From Acidimicrobiaceae bacterium (GTDB taxonomy: Bacteria > Actinomycetota > Acidimicrobiia > Acidimicrobiales > Palsa-688), in the NCBI GenBank assembly GCA_003166025.1, contig PMWT01000107.1, positions 43,810 to 95,173 of the forward strand: 51,364 nt of DNA, in the 5' to 3' direction. The notes under the pieces were generated by a model, which saw only the letters and a list, made by a program, of their open reading frames with translations, searched no databases and was not told the DNA's origin. Positions 51,290-51,364 of this stretch are shown one piece after another. Position numbers and translations under genes: made by a program. Positions within the stretch are counted from its first letter, which is position 1; each line of letters starts with the position of its first letter.

Positions 51290-51364
51290 GCTGCGCGCAA
51301 CGTAGCCCCTATGGCGACTTGGCGGGGTTCGCAACTGCTCCCCGAGCAGTGAGCCATAGTACGC

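Noticed and set aside
1..51364. tRNA, rRNA, CRISPR, insertion-sequence or prophage features.
   Set aside because: Reading both strands I saw no cloverleaf, rRNA-like stretch, spaced repeat array, transposase or phage gene.

Overview
The window is a GC-rich stretch of bacterial chromosome with tightly packed genes. Many starts are GTG, and stop and start codons often overlap (ATGA, GTGA). An F420-type deazaflavin oxidoreductase, a zinc-less DksA/TraR-like protein, Mtb12-like secreted proteins and the codon bias all suggest an actinobacterium, possibly of the class Acidimicrobiia. This placement is inference; there is no rRNA or other phylogenetic marker here. I saw no tRNA, rRNA, CRISPR array, insertion sequence or phage gene. 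No gap between genes exceeds about 200 bases, apart from the partial gene at the left edge.

Layout: (1) 1-6583 holds the start of a secreted protein and then a sugar-uptake regulon. A LacI-type repressor, FGGY kinase and class I aldolase run leftward; an RbsA/C/B-type ABC transporter runs rightward. A 12-bp perfect palindrome lies between them. (2) 6758-12468 is a nucleotide-activated heptose operon. It has a PfkB heptose-kinase domain fused to a HAD phosphatase, an HldE-C-type nucleotidyltransferase, an HldD-type epimerase and a GmhA-type isomerase, followed by a uroporphyrinogen-decarboxylase-like methyltransferase and a small membrane protein. (3) 12518-16097 holds a sugar-acid dehydratase, a DUF2461 protein and a zinc alcohol dehydrogenase. 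(4) 16179-20501 is a candidate light-responsive lipid module. A CarH/LitR-like B12-binding regulator faces an operon of FAD oxidoreductase, DUF1365 protein and cyclopropane-fatty-acid synthase. A nearly identical 15-bp element precedes both the regulator and the operon.

(5) 20642-28660 is mixed: a frameshifted GH25-like secreted protein, a LysR regulator, a PNPOx-like flavoprotein, a radical SAM/SPASM protein, a secreted protein, a cysteine-less DksA-like protein, a LysE exporter, a ferredoxin-reductase-like protein and a DUF1275 membrane protein. (6) 28657-34311 is a glycolate-utilisation operon, aceB-glcD-glcE-glcF, with DUF1275 coupled to its end; it would convert glycolate to glyoxylate and then malate. 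(7) 34403-43413 carries an MFS exporter, an Mtb12-like secreted protein, a LarA-type nickel racemase, a TAP-like secreted hydrolase, a polyol-type dehydrogenase, a deazaflavin oxidoreductase, a SixA phosphatase with no normal start codon, a secreted protein, and a U32-peptidase-like gene that looks internally deleted. (8) 43434-51289 carries a GH4 glycosidase, a membrane-anchored sulfite-oxidase-type molybdoenzyme with a partner membrane protein, a second nickel-pincer-type isomerase, an aldo/keto reductase, a cNMP-binding-domain protein and a second MFS exporter.

The most interesting items are the heptose operon with its kinase-phosphatase fusion and the B12-regulator/lipid module with its shared upstream element. 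The U32 internal deletion, the non-canonical SixA start and the frameshifted GH25-like gene also merit checking, because they could be either biology or assembly error.
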